From Aestuariibacter salexigens DSM 15300 (GTDB lineage: Bacteria > Pseudomonadota > Gammaproteobacteria > Enterobacterales > Alteromonadaceae): DNA of 64,000 nucleotides. The notes under the pieces were generated by a model, which ran no database searches, was not told the DNA's origin, and worked only from the letters and a program-made list of their open reading frames with translations. The stretch is taken from the NCBI RefSeq assembly GCF_000429145.1, contig NZ_AUBH01000001.1, positions 248,001-312,000 on the forward strand, in the 5' to 3' direction. How positions within the stretch are numbered: the first letter of the stretch is position 1; each line of letters begins with the position of its first letter. Shown in pieces: positions 17,132 through 27,799 of the stretch. Made by a program: the position numbers and the translations under genes.

Positions 17132-18145
17132 TCATACACCAGGACGAACACCGCAGCGTGAAAATAGTGCCTGCCACCATGTTATATGAGTATGGACAGA
17201 TTGCTGATAGCGGTTGAATCGTTCATCAATGTTAGTCTGCAAAAAAGTTGTTAGCGCTTCAGGAAGCGCTGGATGGTGTGCCAGTTCTTCAATAATCGGC
17301 GCGAGCTGATAGTGATAGCGGTTGACTTGACCCAGCACAGGTTGAATTTTTTCAATAAAAAATAGGTTGAATACGTTTACCAGATACTTCGCTTTCTGAA
17401 TGGCTTTCCCATTTGGGCATTGAATGTCGCCTTCAATTTGCTTCAACCATTGCGTCATGACTGAAAGGTGATGAGACACCAATAACTGAGTGCGCCATAA
17501 TCTGGCTGGCAGACGGTATTCTATAAGTTGTTGCAGGTGCTGTTCTAATACGTCACTGTCGTTGGAAGGCTTGGACGACAGTGACAGTAGATATGAAAAT
17601 GCTGCACGTGTACTCGTCATACCATCACTGTCATCTCCAGCTACATAAGCACTGCTGCGCGTTAAACCAAGATAGACTTCCTCAGATCCTGCAATAAGGT
17701 CTGCCCAGACTAATGGAAGTTGTTGGGTTTTCTGTTTAAGCCATTTTTCCAATGTGCCTGCTATTGCCTCATCCTCAATTTGGGTAAGACAGGACTCAAG
17801 CGACTCCAGCAGCGTGACTTCATACACGAATCGGCTTGAAGGGTGTTGAGCGCGTCCCAGTGATGTATTGCGTTCAGCGATAAGAGTGTTTACAGGGCAG
17901 TCCTGTAACGCATAAAAGTCTGACAGCTGCATCGTCATATTTTCGATGTCTGGTCTGAGCTCGGCTAAAGGTGGTAGTGTGAGCGGAGTTATATCAGTAA
18001 TCGCAGGTGGAACGCTGTCCAGCACATTGGCAAGACGCTGGCGGTATTCATTCAAATCATCATGCAGTTGCATTTTTTCATTGCAACTTGCAAGCAGCAG
18101 TGTAGTAACCAACAGGGCGTAGCGATAAGCAGCGGTCATGCGCAA
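17132..18145 (-). CDS. DUF3080 family lipoprotein
   Basis: A 337-aa envelope lipoprotein. The N-terminus (YALLVTTLLLASCN) is a lipoprotein signal with lipobox LLASC and Asn at +2, pointing to the outer membrane. The body is helical with ALQDCPVNTLIAERN, SSRFVYEVTLLESLESCL and an ending PALPEALTTFLQTNIDERFNRYQQ, recognised as the DUF3080 family seen in Alteromonadales and relatives. Function unknown. It is convergent with the coiled-coil gene, with an 11-bp gap. Confidence 0.78.
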   Translation of the reverse strand: MRMTAAYRYALLVTTLLLASCNEKMQLHDDLNEYRQRLANVLDSVPPAITDITPLTLPPLAELRPDIENMTMQLSDFYALQDCPVNTLIAERNTSLGRAQHPSSRFVYEVTLLESLESCLTQIEDEAIAGTLEKWLKQKTQQLPLVWADLIAGSEEVYLGLTRSSAYVAGDDSDGMTSTRAAFSYLLSLSSKPSNDSDVLEQHLQQLIEYRLPARLWRTQLLVSHHLSVMTQWLKQIEGDIQCPNGKAIQKAKYLVNVFNLFFIEKIQPVLGQVNRYHYQLAPIIEELAHHPALPEALTTFLQTNIDERFNRYQQSVHTHITWWQALFSRCGVRPGV

Positions 18146-18194
18146 CAGCAGTGGATATCCTTGTCTGATATAACGGAAAGAAGCTGTCTATGGT

Positions 18195-18395
18195 TCAGTA
18201 AAGTTGTTCATCATCAGCACTAATACTTACATCGAGCTTTTTATGAACATCATCAATATGCATATGCAAATGAACGTCGTTGGCGCAATTTGGACACTCC
18301 TCAAAGTAATCCTGATCGCCATTACTGAAATCAATTGATAAATGCATGCTATGTCCACAATGGGGACAGGTCACACGGGCCGGCTTTGTATTCAT
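18195..18395 (-). CDS. CPXCG-type small zinc-ribbon protein
   Basis: A 66-aa protein with two cysteine pairs, CPHCG near residue 10 and CPNC near residue 34, plus several His (HLHMHID). This matches the small CPXCG-motif cysteine-rich family, probably a zinc-binding ribbon. It is preceded by AGGAGTG close to the ATG. Family function is unknown. It sits between the fructosamine-kinase-like gene and the DUF3080 lipoprotein on the same strand. Confidence 0.82.
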   Translation of the reverse strand: MNTKPARVTCPHCGHSMHLSIDFSNGDQDYFEECPNCANDVHLHMHIDDVHKKLDVSISADDEQLY

Positions 18396-18422
18396 TATTA
18401 CACTCCTTCGTGTTTCACATCC

Positions 18423-19283
18423 TTATGCATCAAGGTTTTTTAACGTCGCCTGAGCAGATTGCAGATAATGCTCACCAAATAGCAACGCGTGATTCAAAAT
18501 GTGATAGAGCTGATAAACCGACTTGCGATACTGATAGTCGTCGCTGAGTGGCCAAACATCATGGTAGCCAGCATAAAAAGCGGAGGGGAATTTGCTAAAA
18601 AGCTCGGTCATGGCGATGTCGGTTTCCCTATCGCCGTAATAAAAAGCGGGATCAAACAACACCGGCGAGTCTTTGAAAAATCCCGTGTTGCCATGCCAGA
18701 GGTCACCGTGCAGCATAGACGATTCTGGCGCATGACCATTTAAAAGGCGTGTCACTGCGTTAACCGTATTGTCGATGTCCACCAGTTTATGGCCGCGCTC
18801 GGCCAGCAGTTGCAGCATGTAGCCGATACGCTGCTCAGCGAAAAAGTGACTCCACTTCTTATCCCAGCGGTTTGGCTGAGGCGTCACGCCAATAAAGTTG
18901 TCCTCCTGCCAGCCATACATTTGCTGGGTGTGATGCCGATGTAAATGGGCTAGATGCTGCCCGAATTGGTACCAGTTTTGTTCATTCCCCGAATGCATAG
19001 TGACATGTTCAAGGACCAGAAAACTGTGCTCGCCTACACAGCCGGTGCAAATTACCCTGGGTACCCTGAAATGCTCAGCCTGTTGTAAGTGCGCCAGGCC
19101 CTCCGCCTCAGCCGTGAAGTGTTCAATGCTATTCGCGCCATTGGTCTTCACAAAAAATCGACGTTTACCATCACTTATTTTGAATGCGCGATGGGTGTCA
19201 CCGCCTGAGACTTCGCGGATATCGTCACAAATAAATGGCGCGTCAATCTGTTCACTGATTTGCTCGCTGATGAAGTGCCACAT
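18423..19283 (-). CDS. Fructosamine/ketosamine-3-kinase family protein (YniA-like)
   Basis: Phosphorylates sugar amines on glycated proteins or related small molecules. The start at 19283 (MWHFISEQISEQ) aligns with E. coli YniA, which begins MWQAISRLLSEQ; the longer frame from 19331 adds 16 residues without family support. Marks: GGDTHRAFKI near residue 28, the kinase loop MLHGDLWHGNTGF near 195 (catalytic Asp), and LFDPAFYYGDRETDIAMTELF near 215 (metal Asp). About 286 aa, as expected. No obvious operon partner. Confidence 0.9.
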   Translation of the reverse strand: MWHFISEQISEQIDAPFICDDIREVSGGDTHRAFKISDGKRRFFVKTNGANSIEHFTAEAEGLAHLQQAEHFRVPRVICTGCVGEHSFLVLEHVTMHSGNEQNWYQFGQHLAHLHRHHTQQMYGWQEDNFIGVTPQPNRWDKKWSHFFAEQRIGYMLQLLAERGHKLVDIDNTVNAVTRLLNGHAPESSMLHGDLWHGNTGFFKDSPVLFDPAFYYGDRETDIAMTELFSKFPSAFYAGYHDVWPLSDDYQYRKSVYQLYHILNHALLFGEHYLQSAQATLKNLDA

Positions 19284-19436
19284 TATGGTTGCCGGAAAAA
19301 TAATGCCTTCTTCCAGTATGGAACATCTCATGCAGACGGGTAGTCGATAAAATTATCAGGCGTGAATTCTTTATATCGCAACGCTATTTACGAAGTGTGG
19401 CTTTTGTTCACGCATTGCTTCGTGGGCTAATAACGG

Positions 19437-19442
19437 TATAAT
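19437..19442 (+). promoter_or_regulatory. -10 element of the thrS promoter
   Basis: A perfect TATAAT with a weak -35-like TTGCTT 16 bp upstream (19415-19420). Transcription would begin near 19449, about 137 nt before the thrS start codon, leaving a structured leader. Confidence 0.55.
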
Positions 19443-19452
19443 CTCGCGCATT

Positions 19453-19509
19453 GGCTCTGACGGTAACAGAGCCCTTCGCACTCAGGCACCCGATTAAGGG
19501 TGTTTTTTT
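19453..19509 (+). promoter_or_regulatory. thrS leader hairpin plus terminator (candidate attenuator)
   Basis: Two consecutive structures right after the predicted start site. First, a perfect 7-bp stem GGCTCTG / CAGAGCC (19453-19473). Second, CACCC-GATTAA-GGGTG followed by seven T (19487-19509), which has the form of an intrinsic terminator. Since thrS begins 76 bp further on, this terminator lies inside its leader and could set how much transcript reaches thrS-infC-rpmI-rplT. No Thr-rich leader peptide or T-box is visible. Confidence 0.6.
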
Positions 19510-19585
19510 ATTAGTAAAAAATTGCTTCAAGGCAAAAACACGCATGTGGCGCTTGGTACGTGTCACCACTGTGAGAGGATACTTC

Positions 19586-21502
19586 ATGCCCGTAATTACG
19601 CTTCCTGACGGCAGTCAACGCCAATTTGATAATCCAGTCTCTGTTTTAGATGTTGCCAGCGATATCGGTCCTGGTCTTGCCAAAGCCACCGTCGCCGGTA
19701 AGGTCAATGGTGAGCTGGTTGATGCGGTAGATATGATCAACGATGACGCACAGGTGCAGATCGTCACCGCTAAAGATGAAGAAGGGTTGGAGATTATCCG
19801 TCACTCTTGCGCTCACCTGTTAGGGCATGCCATCAAGCAGTTGTTCCCGGACGTCAAGATGGCAATCGGTCCGGTCATAGACAACGGCTTCTATTATGAT
19901 GTTGATCTGCCACATTCACTTAGTGAAGACGATATCCAGGCGCTGGAAAAGCGCATGCTGGAACTTGCCAAGACCAACTATGACGTCATCAAGAAGGTGG
20001 TAAGTTGGCAGGAAGCACGAGATACCTTTGAATCACGTGGCGAGAGTTACAAGATGGAGATCCTGGACGAAAACATCGACAAAGATGACCGTCCTGGTTT
20101 GTATCACCACGAAGAATATATCGATATGTGTCGCGGTCCGCACGTACCCAACATGAAGTTCTGTCATCACTTCAAATTGATGAAAGTGGCTGGCGCATAC
20201 TGGCGCGGAAATAGCGACAACAAGATGCTGCAGCGTGTATATGGCACGGCATGGGCTGATAAAAAGCAGCTCAAAGCCTATCTGAACCGCTTGGAAGAAG
20301 CAGAGAAGCGTGACCATCGCAAAATTGGTAAAGCCCTTGATTTGTTCCATTGGCAGGAAGAGGCGCCTGGCATGGTGTTCTGGCATAACGATGGCTGGAA
20401 CATTTATGTTGAGCTGGAAAAGTATATCCGCCAAAAACAGCGTAAATACGGGTTTGGTGAAGTAAAAGGTCCATTGATGATGGACCGCTCCCTGTGGGAA
20501 AAGTCGGGTCACTGGGACAAGTATGCGGAAAACATGTTCACCACTGAGTCAGAAAAGCGTGAGTATGCAATCAAGCCCATGAACTGTCCTGGTCACGTGC
20601 AGATTTTTAACCAGGGTCTGAAATCGTATCGTGACCTGCCGCTGCGCATGGCTGAATTCGGTTGTTGTCACCGCAACGAGCCGTCAGGTGCGTTACATGG
20701 ATTGATGCGCGTGCGCGGCTTTACGCAGGATGATGCACATATTTTCTGTACAGAAGATCAAATTGAGTCTGAGGTCATCAGCTGCATCGACATGATTTAT
20801 GAAGTCTATAAAGACTTTGGTTTCGAAAATATTGTTGTCAAACTGTCTACCCGCCCGGAAAAGCGTGTTGGATCTGATGAAATCTGGGATAAAGCCGAGC
20901 AGAAACTGGCCGATGCATTAACTACGCGCGGTATTGAGTTTCAATACCTGCCAGGAGAGGGTGCGTTTTACGGTCCCAAGATTGAGTTCACATTACATGA
21001 CTGTCTCGATCGCGCCTGGCAATGTGGCACGGTGCAGCTGGATTTCTCCATGCCAGGACGTCTGGGGTCGACGTATGTCGCAGAAGACGGTGAGAGAAAA
21101 GTACCGGTGATGATTCACCGTGCAACGCTCGGATCACTGGAACGTTTCATCGGTATCTTGACCGAAGAATACGCAGGGTTTTATCCGTTATGGCTGGCGC
21201 CGACTCAGGCGGTGGTGATGAATATTACCGACAATCAGGCTGAATATGCTCAGTCAGTGGTAAATATTCTTCAACAAAAGGGATTTAGGGCCAAGACTGA
21301 CTTGAGAAATGAGAAGATTGGCTTTAAAATCCGCGAGCATACATTAAGGCGCGTCCCTTACATGTTGGTTGTCGGTGATAAAGAGATGGAAGCAAACGAA
21401 GTTGCGGTCCGTTCTCGCCGAGGTGAAGACCTCGGAAAACTCTCGCTTGATGCTCTCGTGGCGAAGCTGGACACTGAAATCAACGATAAGACGATAAATT
21501 AA
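19586..21502 (+). CDS. thrS: Threonyl-tRNA synthetase
   Basis: Charges tRNA-Thr. The start ATG 19586 ([14 protein letters not shown]) matches the usual ThrRS N-terminus and follows GAGAGGA; the open frame extending back to 19451 is leader. Domains: TGS (1-60), editing domain with [10 protein letters not shown] near residue 72 and CRGPHVP, class II core from about 245 with motif 2 [30 protein letters not shown] and motif 3 [13 protein letters not shown], and the anticodon-binding domain at the end. The 638-aa length is normal. First gene of the translation cluster, 21 bp before infC. Confidence 0.98.
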   Translation: MPVITLPDGSQRQFDNPVSVLDVASDIGPGLAKATVAGKVNGELVDAVDMINDDAQVQIVTAKDEEGLEIIRHSCAHLLGHAIKQLFPDVKMAIGPVIDNGFYYDVDLPHSLSEDDIQALEKRMLELAKTNYDVIKKVVSWQEARDTFESRGESYKMEILDENIDKDDRPGLYHHEEYIDMCRGPHVPNMKFCHHFKLMKVAGAYWRGNSDNKMLQRVYGTAWADKKQLKAYLNRLEEAEKRDHRKIGKALDLFHWQEEAPGMVFWHNDGWNIYVELEKYIRQKQRKYGFGEVKGPLMMDRSLWEKSGHWDKYAENMFTTESEKREYAIKPMNCPGHVQIFNQGLKSYRDLPLRMAEFGCCHRNEPSGALHGLMRVRGFTQDDAHIFCTEDQIESEVISCIDMIYEVYKDFGFENIVVKLSTRPEKRVGSDEIWDKAEQKLADALTTRGIEFQYLPGEGAFYGPKIEFTLHDCLDRAWQCGTVQLDFSMPGRLGSTYVAEDGERKVPVMIHRATLGSLERFIGILTEEYAGFYPLWLAPTQAVVMNITDNQAEYAQSVVNILQQKGFRAKTDLRNEKIGFKIREHTLRRVPYMLVVGDKEMEANEVAVRSRRGEDLGKLSLDALVAKLDTEINDKTIN

Positions 21503-21523
21503 AATCACTCGGAGGAAACGCAC

Positions 21524-22063
21524 ATCAGAGGCGCTAACAATAAGGGTCAGAGCGATAAAGCTCGGATTAATGACGAAATTACCGCACGTGAAGTGCGCTT
21601 GATAAAAGACGATGGTGAACAGGTTGGAGTTGTCTCACTTTCAGAAGCGCTGGAAGCAGCGGATCAGGCAAGTCTCGATTTAGTAGAAATCAGCCCTAAC
21701 GCCCAGCCGCCAGTCTGCAAAGTTATGGACTACGGCAAGTTTCTTTTCGAGAAGAGTAAGGCTCTTAAAGAGCAAAAGAAAAAACAGAAGCAAATTCAGG
21801 TCAAGGAGGTTAAATTCCGCCCTGGCACTGATGAAGGCGATTACCAGGTCAAACTGCGCAACCTGCGTCGCTTTCTTGAAAGTGGTGATAAAGCCAAAGT
21901 CACAATCCGCTTCCGCGGTCGTGAAATGGCGCACCAGGAGATCGGCATTGAGCTTTTGAACCGTGTCAAAGCGGATTTGGAAGACATTGCAAACGTCGAA
22001 GCATTCCCGAATAGGGTTGAAGGTCGACAAATGATCATGGTGCTCGCCCCAAATAAGAAGTAG
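21524..22063 (+). CDS. infC: Translation initiation factor IF-3 with AUC start codon
   Basis: Prevents premature subunit joining and proofreads start codons on the 30S subunit. The frame has no ATG/GTG/TTG at the right place: the first standard candidate (GTG 21593) would cut off 23 conserved N-terminal residues. ATC at 21524 lies 8 nt after a perfect GGAGG (21511-21515) and gives [19 protein letters not shown], matching the E. coli IF3 N-terminus. E. coli infC uses AUU for autoregulation because IF3 rejects such codons; an AUC start should work the same way. Other marks: [34 protein letters not shown] and [11 protein letters not shown]. 179 aa. Confidence 0.95.
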   Translation: MRGANNKGQSDKARINDEITAREVRLIKDDGEQVGVVSLSEALEAADQASLDLVEISPNAQPPVCKVMDYGKFLFEKSKALKEQKKKQKQIQVKEVKFRPGTDEGDYQVKLRNLRRFLESGDKAKVTIRFRGREMAHQEIGIELLNRVKADLEDIANVEAFPNRVEGRQMIMVLAPNKK

Positions 22064-22180
22064 TAGTGGTCTACAAGTAGTTAAGCACCTGCACTGCCTG
22101 ACTCACCCTGCTGCAAATTGAAACCCAAACTGACGTGACTGCACACCAAGGTTTGTCTTAAACAATGCGGAGTTTTAGCA

Positions 22181-22378
22181 ATGGCTAAAATGAAAACCAA
22201 CAAAGGAGCTGCCAAGCGTTTTAAAAAGACCGCTTCAGGCCGCTTCAAAACTAAACAGTCTCACTTGCGTCACATTTTGACCAAGAAGAGCTCTAAGCGT
22301 AAACGTCACCTGCGTGGCAAGAAACTGGCTCACGACGCGGATACCAAGCTAATCCAGCGTATGATGCCTTACGTATAA
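22181..22378 (+). CDS. rpmI: 50S ribosomal protein L35
   Basis: A 65-aa basic ribosomal protein: [20 protein letters not shown] at the start and [12 protein letters not shown] toward the end are diagnostic. Preceded by a GGAG site. It lies in the conserved infC-rpmI-rplT order, 117 bp after infC; that leader is where L20 autoregulates the pair in E. coli. Confidence 0.98.
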   Translation: MAKMKTNKGAAKRFKKTASGRFKTKQSHLRHILTKKSSKRKRHLRGKKLAHDADTKLIQRMMPYV

Positions 22379-22394
22379 GAGAGGAGACTGAAAA

Positions 22395-22751
22395 ATGGCT
22401 AGAGTAAAACGCGGTACTATCGCCCGCGCACGTCATAAGAAAGTCCTGAAGCAGGCTAAAGGCTACTACGGTGCCCGCAGTCGCGTTTACCGCGTAGCGG
22501 TTCAGGCAGTAACTAAAGCTGGTCAGTATGCCTATCGTGACCGTCGTCAGCGTAAGCGTCAGTTCCGTCAACTGTGGATTGCACGTATCAACGCTGCGGC
22601 ACGTCAAAATGGTATGTCATACAGCCGTTTCATTAACGGTCTGAAAAAGGCATCTGTCGAAATTGATCGTAAGATCCTTGCCGACATCGCCGTGCATGAC
22701 AAAACCGCTTTCAGCGCATTAGTGGATACCGCTAAAGGCGCATTAGCTTAA
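22395..22751 (+). CDS. rplT: 50S ribosomal protein L20
   Basis: A 118-aa 23S rRNA-binding protein needed for early 50S assembly and a translational repressor of rpmI-rplT in E. coli. Marks: [30 protein letters not shown] and [13 protein letters not shown]. It starts 16 bp after rpmI with a strong GAGAGGAG site. It ends the translation transcript; a strong terminator follows. Confidence 0.98.
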   Translation: MARVKRGTIARARHKKVLKQAKGYYGARSRVYRVAVQAVTKAGQYAYRDRRQRKRQFRQLWIARINAAARQNGMSYSRFINGLKKASVEIDRKILADIAVHDKTAFSALVDTAKGALA

Positions 22752-22784
22752 TCGATAACGTATTAAGTTTAAGTTCTTTCGGGG

Positions 22785-22812
22785 AAAGGCGAGCTAGGAA
22801 GCTCGCCTTTTC
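22785..22812 (+). terminator. Rho-independent terminator after rplT
   Basis: AAAGGCGAGC / GCTCGCCTTT, a 10-bp stem with the 6-nt loop TAGGAA, followed by TCTTTTT. It marks the end of the thrS-infC-rpmI-rplT transcript. Confidence 0.88.
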
Positions 22813-23021
22813 TTTTTCTGCCCTTGCAATTTCCCTGTCAGAAAATTTTACACTTCAGACTCATACTTTCTGAACGAAGACCCTAACTATATGAAAGGTA
22901 TAGACTATTTTTCATCGGTATTATTTTTGCTTAATACTTTAGTCTAATAAAAATAAGTCAAAATAGACGACGAGAGCATGAACGCCTCCACGTGTTATAA
23001 AAGTATGAGGAAGCAACAATA

Positions 23022-23792
23022 ATGTTTAAACGAGCTGTGAAAGCCCTAGCAACTGGAGTGAGCCTGTTAGCTTTGTCGCTGCCATCTCAGGCTGCTTTGG
23101 TGACTATAGACTACGGGTTTGGCGCATTACCAGATGGCTTTTCTGAAGCCGATTTTAATGGCGATGGTATTCCTAACGATCCTATGTCCTGGAATTTGTT
23201 CGATACCAATGATGATGGTACTGGTGATTTATTGATGGCTATTGGTGCCTCTCAGCGTTACGCGAGCCCAGCGTTGACTAATGACGGTAATGGTAACTTC
23301 TTTGCTACCACTGGCAACACCATTTGTTTCGAACCACCTGGAGCATGTACAGAAGACGGTCCACGGTGGAACTTTAATTTCTTCATTGAGTCAACGAGTG
23401 CGTCAATTCAGGATTTGCTAAGTGGGTTGCAAATAAATTATGAACTTGATCCTAATTCAACTGAATTTGCAATCGTAAATCTGTTCAATCCAAATGGTGC
23501 AGACTTTTTGCTGCAAGAAAGTTGGAATTTAGATTTTGAGTTTTTAAACACGGGTCTTTTCACGTTTCCAGGTGACACTACACCCACTGAAGTGGGTTGG
23601 ACTCCACCAGGAGAAGAATTTGACCGTGATGCTTTGGGTACGTACTCATTTGAGTTTGTCGCTTTCGATCAAAACCAAGGTGGCCAGATTGTGGGTATGT
23701 CTGTAACAACGACCTCTGTACCAGAACCATCCACGATAGCAACGCTGGCCCTGGGGTTGCTGGCGATGGCGAGGTTAAGAAGAGTTAAATAA
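23022..23792 (+). CDS. PEP-CTERM sorting-domain exported protein
   Basis: A 256-aa secreted protein. Residues 1-24 are a Sec signal (ATGVSLLALSLPSQAA). The mature part is Asp/Asn-rich with calcium-loop-like segments (ADFNGDGIPNDP, DTNDDGTGDLL) and two Cys (NTICFEPPGACTEDG). The C-terminus is a classic PEP-CTERM tag: VPEPSTI, a hydrophobic helix LALGLLAMA and the basic tail RLRRVK. Such tags are processed by an exosortase, which is not in the window. The gene is more A+T-rich than its neighbours and is flanked by terminators, so it is an independent unit inserted between rplT and pheS. Function unknown. Confidence 0.85.
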   Translation: MFKRAVKALATGVSLLALSLPSQAALVTIDYGFGALPDGFSEADFNGDGIPNDPMSWNLFDTNDDGTGDLLMAIGASQRYASPALTNDGNGNFFATTGNTICFEPPGACTEDGPRWNFNFFIESTSASIQDLLSGLQINYELDPNSTEFAIVNLFNPNGADFLLQESWNLDFEFLNTGLFTFPGDTTPTEVGWTPPGEEFDRDALGTYSFEFVAFDQNQGGQIVGMSVTTTSVPEPSTIATLALGLLAMARLRRVK

Positions 23793-23817
23793 ATACTAAT
23801 TTCTAAGAAATCCTAGA

Positions 23818-23844
23818 GCCCGTGTCATGTACATGGGCTTTTTT
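23818..23844 (+). terminator. Rho-independent terminator after the PEP-CTERM gene
   Basis: GCCCGTGT / ACATGGGC, 8 pairs with one G-T wobble, 5-nt loop CATGT, then TTTTTT. It lies 26 bp past the stop codon. Confidence 0.82.
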
Positions 23845-23938
23845 GTTCAATCGTTATAGCGGGAAGCTTATTTGGAGATTTGTTGATTTTACCGGCAATG
23901 ATTCGGGCCTAAGCTACAGCTCAACCTACACAAAATAA

Positions 23939-25054
<1,116 letters not shown>

Positions 25055-25066
25055 GACACCAGTACG

Positions 25067-27454
25067 ATGAAATTTAGCGAAAAGTGGTTAAGAGAGTGGG
25101 TTAACCCGAGCATTACGACCGAGCAATTATCTGAACAGCTGAGTATGGCCGGGCTTGAAGTAGACGGTATTGAACCTGTAGCCGGTGAATTCTCCGGTGT
25201 GGTTGTGGGTGAAGTCGTGGAATGCGGACAGCACCCTGATGCAGATAAGCTGCGTGTGACCAAAGTTAACGTTGGTGACGACGAACTGCTTGATATTGTC
25301 TGTGGTGCACCTAACTGCCGTCTGGGTCTGAAGGTGGCTGTCGCAAAAGTTGGCGCCGTATTACCAGGGAATTTTAAAATCAAAAAGGCCAAACTGCGTG
25401 GTCAGCCGTCTCACGGCATGCTGTGCAGCTATTCTGAACTCGGTATCAGTGACGATCATGACGGCATAATCGAACTACCGGCCGATGCGCCGATAGGGCA
25501 GGATATCCGTGAATATTTCGGGCTTGATGACGTCACCATTGAAGTTGATTTAACGCCGAATCGCGCTGACTGTCTCGGTATTCGAGGCATTGCACGTGAA
25601 GTGGGCGTGCTCAATCAGGCCGACGTGTGTGTGCCTGAAATTGCCGAGGTGCCTGCTTCGATCGATGACAGTAGAGAAATAACATTACAGGCGCCTGAAG
25701 CCTGTCCTCGCTACCTGGGCAGGGTGATCCGCAATATTAATCTGGACGCACAAGCGCCGCTTTGGATGCAGGAAAAGCTGCGTCGCTGTGGCGTACGCAG
25801 CATCGACCCTGTGGTTGATGTGACCAACTATGTGCTGCTTGAGTTGGGACATCCGATGCACGCGTTTGATCTGGATAAGCTGGACGGTGGCATCGTGGTG
25901 CGATTCGCCGAGCAGGATGAAACCTTAACCTTACTCGATGGAAACGACGTCAAGCTAAACAGCAATACGCTGGTCATCGCAGATAGCACCAAAGCGCTGG
26001 CAATGGCCGGTATTTTCGGTGGTTGGGACAGTGGTGTGACTGAGCAAAGCCAGCACATCTTTTTGGAAAGTGCGTTCTTTGCACCAGATATGATACTGGG
26101 TAAAGCTCGCCAATACGGCCTGCACACCGATGCGTCCCATCGCTATGAGCGAGGAGTCGATCCTACTTTGCAGCGCAAGGCAATGGAAAGAGCCACTGCG
26201 CTTTTGCTGGACATCGTTGGTGGTGAAGCGGGACCTGTAATCGAAGGCGTAAGCGAGGCACATTTACCCGGCTCACCTATGGTGTCATTACGTCGTGACA
26301 GGCTGCACAAGGTGATTGGCATCAGTATCAGCGACAAACAGGTCGAAGATATCCTCACCCGTCTTGGTATGGACGTTGAGAAAACGGCGCAAGGATGGCA
26401 AGCCAGCGCCCCTGCATACCGTTTTGATATTGCAATCGAAGAAGATCTGATTGAAGAAATTGCGCGCGTTTACGGGTACAACAATATTCCTGACGTTGCG
26501 CCGACCGCAAAGCTGACCATGTCAGAGTCGGTTGAAGGTAACACTGCGCTGAACCGTTATAAGGCATTGTTAGTTGATAGTGACTATCAGGAAGCCATTA
26601 CGTATTCGTTTGTTGATCCCAAGGCGCAACAGGCAATGTTCCCTGACATGGAAGGGATGGTATTACCCCATCCAATATCTTCTGATATGTCGGTCATGCG
26701 TGTCAGCCTGTGGCCTGGACTGTTGCAAGCTGTGTCTTATAACCAGAAACGTCAACAGAGCCGTGTCCGTTTGTTTGAGTCAGGTCTACGTTTTATTCCG
26801 GATCAAGGTGCCCCTCAGGGGGTACGCCAGGAAGCGATGATTGCCGGTGTGATCAGCGGGACCCGCTACAATGAGCACTGGACACTGGAAGAGCAGGCTG
26901 TCGATTTTTATGACATTAAGGGTGACGTTGAGAAGCTGCTGGCACTGAGTGTCGACGATACCAGCTGGCGTTTTGAGGCGTGTCAGCACCCAGCCTTACA
27001 TCCTGGCCAGGCCGCCGCCATTTACCGTGGTGAACAGCTTGCTGGCTACGTTGGCGCCGTGCATCCCAAGCTTGAAAAAACCTTGGGCATCAATGGTAAA
27101 GCGTTTGTGTTTGAGCTGTCGTTGGAGGTTATCACTGCCCGTCAATTGCCACAGGCTAAATCCCTGTCAAAGTTCCCAGCTAACCGTCGGGACATTGCAA
27201 TTGTGGTAAAAGACGATATTCTCGTTGGAGAAGTCCTGACTTTCATCGAAAAATTTGGCGCAAATCAATTAGTTGGCCTAAACTTGTTCGATGTGTATAA
27301 GGGTAAGGGCATCGAACCGGGTTATAAGAGCCTGGCGTTGTCGCTCACGTTGCAGGACACCGACCGAACATTGGAAGAATCTGATATTCAGGCGGTGGTT
27401 GATGATATTCTGGCCAAACTCGCTAATGAGTTCGGAGCCACATTGAGGGATTGA
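25067..27454 (+). CDS. pheT: Phenylalanyl-tRNA synthetase beta subunit
   Basis: Non-catalytic partner with the editing domain. 795 aa, full length. N-terminal tRNA-binding EMAP-like domain ([24 protein letters not shown]), B3/B4 editing region ([23 protein letters not shown]), B5 domain ([25 protein letters not shown]) and a C-terminal FDX-ACB anticodon domain ([16 protein letters not shown], with [13 protein letters not shown]-type ending). Translated 12 bp after pheS and 4 bp before ihfA. Confidence 0.98.
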   Translation: MKFSEKWLREWVNPSITTEQLSEQLSMAGLEVDGIEPVAGEFSGVVVGEVVECGQHPDADKLRVTKVNVGDDELLDIVCGAPNCRLGLKVAVAKVGAVLPGNFKIKKAKLRGQPSHGMLCSYSELGISDDHDGIIELPADAPIGQDIREYFGLDDVTIEVDLTPNRADCLGIRGIAREVGVLNQADVCVPEIAEVPASIDDSREITLQAPEACPRYLGRVIRNINLDAQAPLWMQEKLRRCGVRSIDPVVDVTNYVLLELGHPMHAFDLDKLDGGIVVRFAEQDETLTLLDGNDVKLNSNTLVIADSTKALAMAGIFGGWDSGVTEQSQHIFLESAFFAPDMILGKARQYGLHTDASHRYERGVDPTLQRKAMERATALLLDIVGGEAGPVIEGVSEAHLPGSPMVSLRRDRLHKVIGISISDKQVEDILTRLGMDVEKTAQGWQASAPAYRFDIAIEEDLIEEIARVYGYNNIPDVAPTAKLTMSESVEGNTALNRYKALLVDSDYQEAITYSFVDPKAQQAMFPDMEGMVLPHPISSDMSVMRVSLWPGLLQAVSYNQKRQQSRVRLFESGLRFIPDQGAPQGVRQEAMIAGVISGTRYNEHWTLEEQAVDFYDIKGDVEKLLALSVDDTSWRFEACQHPALHPGQAAAIYRGEQLAGYVGAVHPKLEKTLGINGKAFVFELSLEVITARQLPQAKSLSKFPANRRDIAIVVKDDILVGEVLTFIEKFGANQLVGLNLFDVYKGKGIEPGYKSLALSLTLQDTDRTLEESDIQAVVDDILAKLANEFGATLRD

Positions 27455-27458
27455 ACAT

Positions 27459-27758
27459 ATGGCGTTAACCAAGGCCGAAATGGCTGAACACCTTTTTGAA
27501 AAATTGGGCATGAACAAACGTGATGCCAAAGATCTCGTAGAGTTATTTTTCGAAGAAGTCCGTGAAGCCTTGGAATCTGGCGAACAGGTGAAATTATCTG
27601 GTTTTGGTAATTTTGACCTGCGTCAAAAAAATGAACGCCCTGGCCGTAACCCTAAGACGGGTGAGGATATTCCCATCAAGGCAAGGCGAGTGGTGACATT
27701 CCGTCCCGGACAAAAGCTAAAAAGCCGGGTTGAAAACACCAAGCCACCCGTCGAGTAA
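27459..27758 (+). CDS. ihfA: Integration host factor alpha subunit
   Basis: DNA-bending histone-like protein acting as a heterodimer with IhfB. 99 aa: [48 protein letters not shown] (the Pro-containing beta arm that intercalates DNA) and [18 protein letters not shown]. The pheST-ihfA order is conserved in gammaproteobacteria. Followed by a strong terminator. Confidence 0.98.
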   Translation: MALTKAEMAEHLFEKLGMNKRDAKDLVELFFEEVREALESGEQVKLSGFGNFDLRQKNERPGRNPKTGEDIPIKARRVVTFRPGQKLKSRVENTKPPVE

Positions 27759-27768
27759 TTCATACGAA

Positions 27769-27793
27769 GCGCACCCTTTGGGGTGCGCTTTTT
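27769..27793 (+). terminator. Rho-independent terminator after ihfA
   Basis: Perfect 8-bp GC-rich stem GCGCACCC / GGGTGCGC with loop TTTG, then TTTTT. It ends just 6 bp before the mscS start codon. Confidence 0.88.
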
Positions 27794-27799
27794 CGTTCT

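Noticed and set aside
19451-19585. N-terminal extension of ThrRS or a Thr-rich leader peptide
   Set aside because: The canonical ThrRS start is at 19586 with a GAGAGGA site; upstream codons include only a few Thr and lie over the terminator. No T-box features are seen.
20033-20512. 159-aa minus-strand frame within thrS
   Set aside because: Shadow of a conserved synthetase gene with no recognisable domain.
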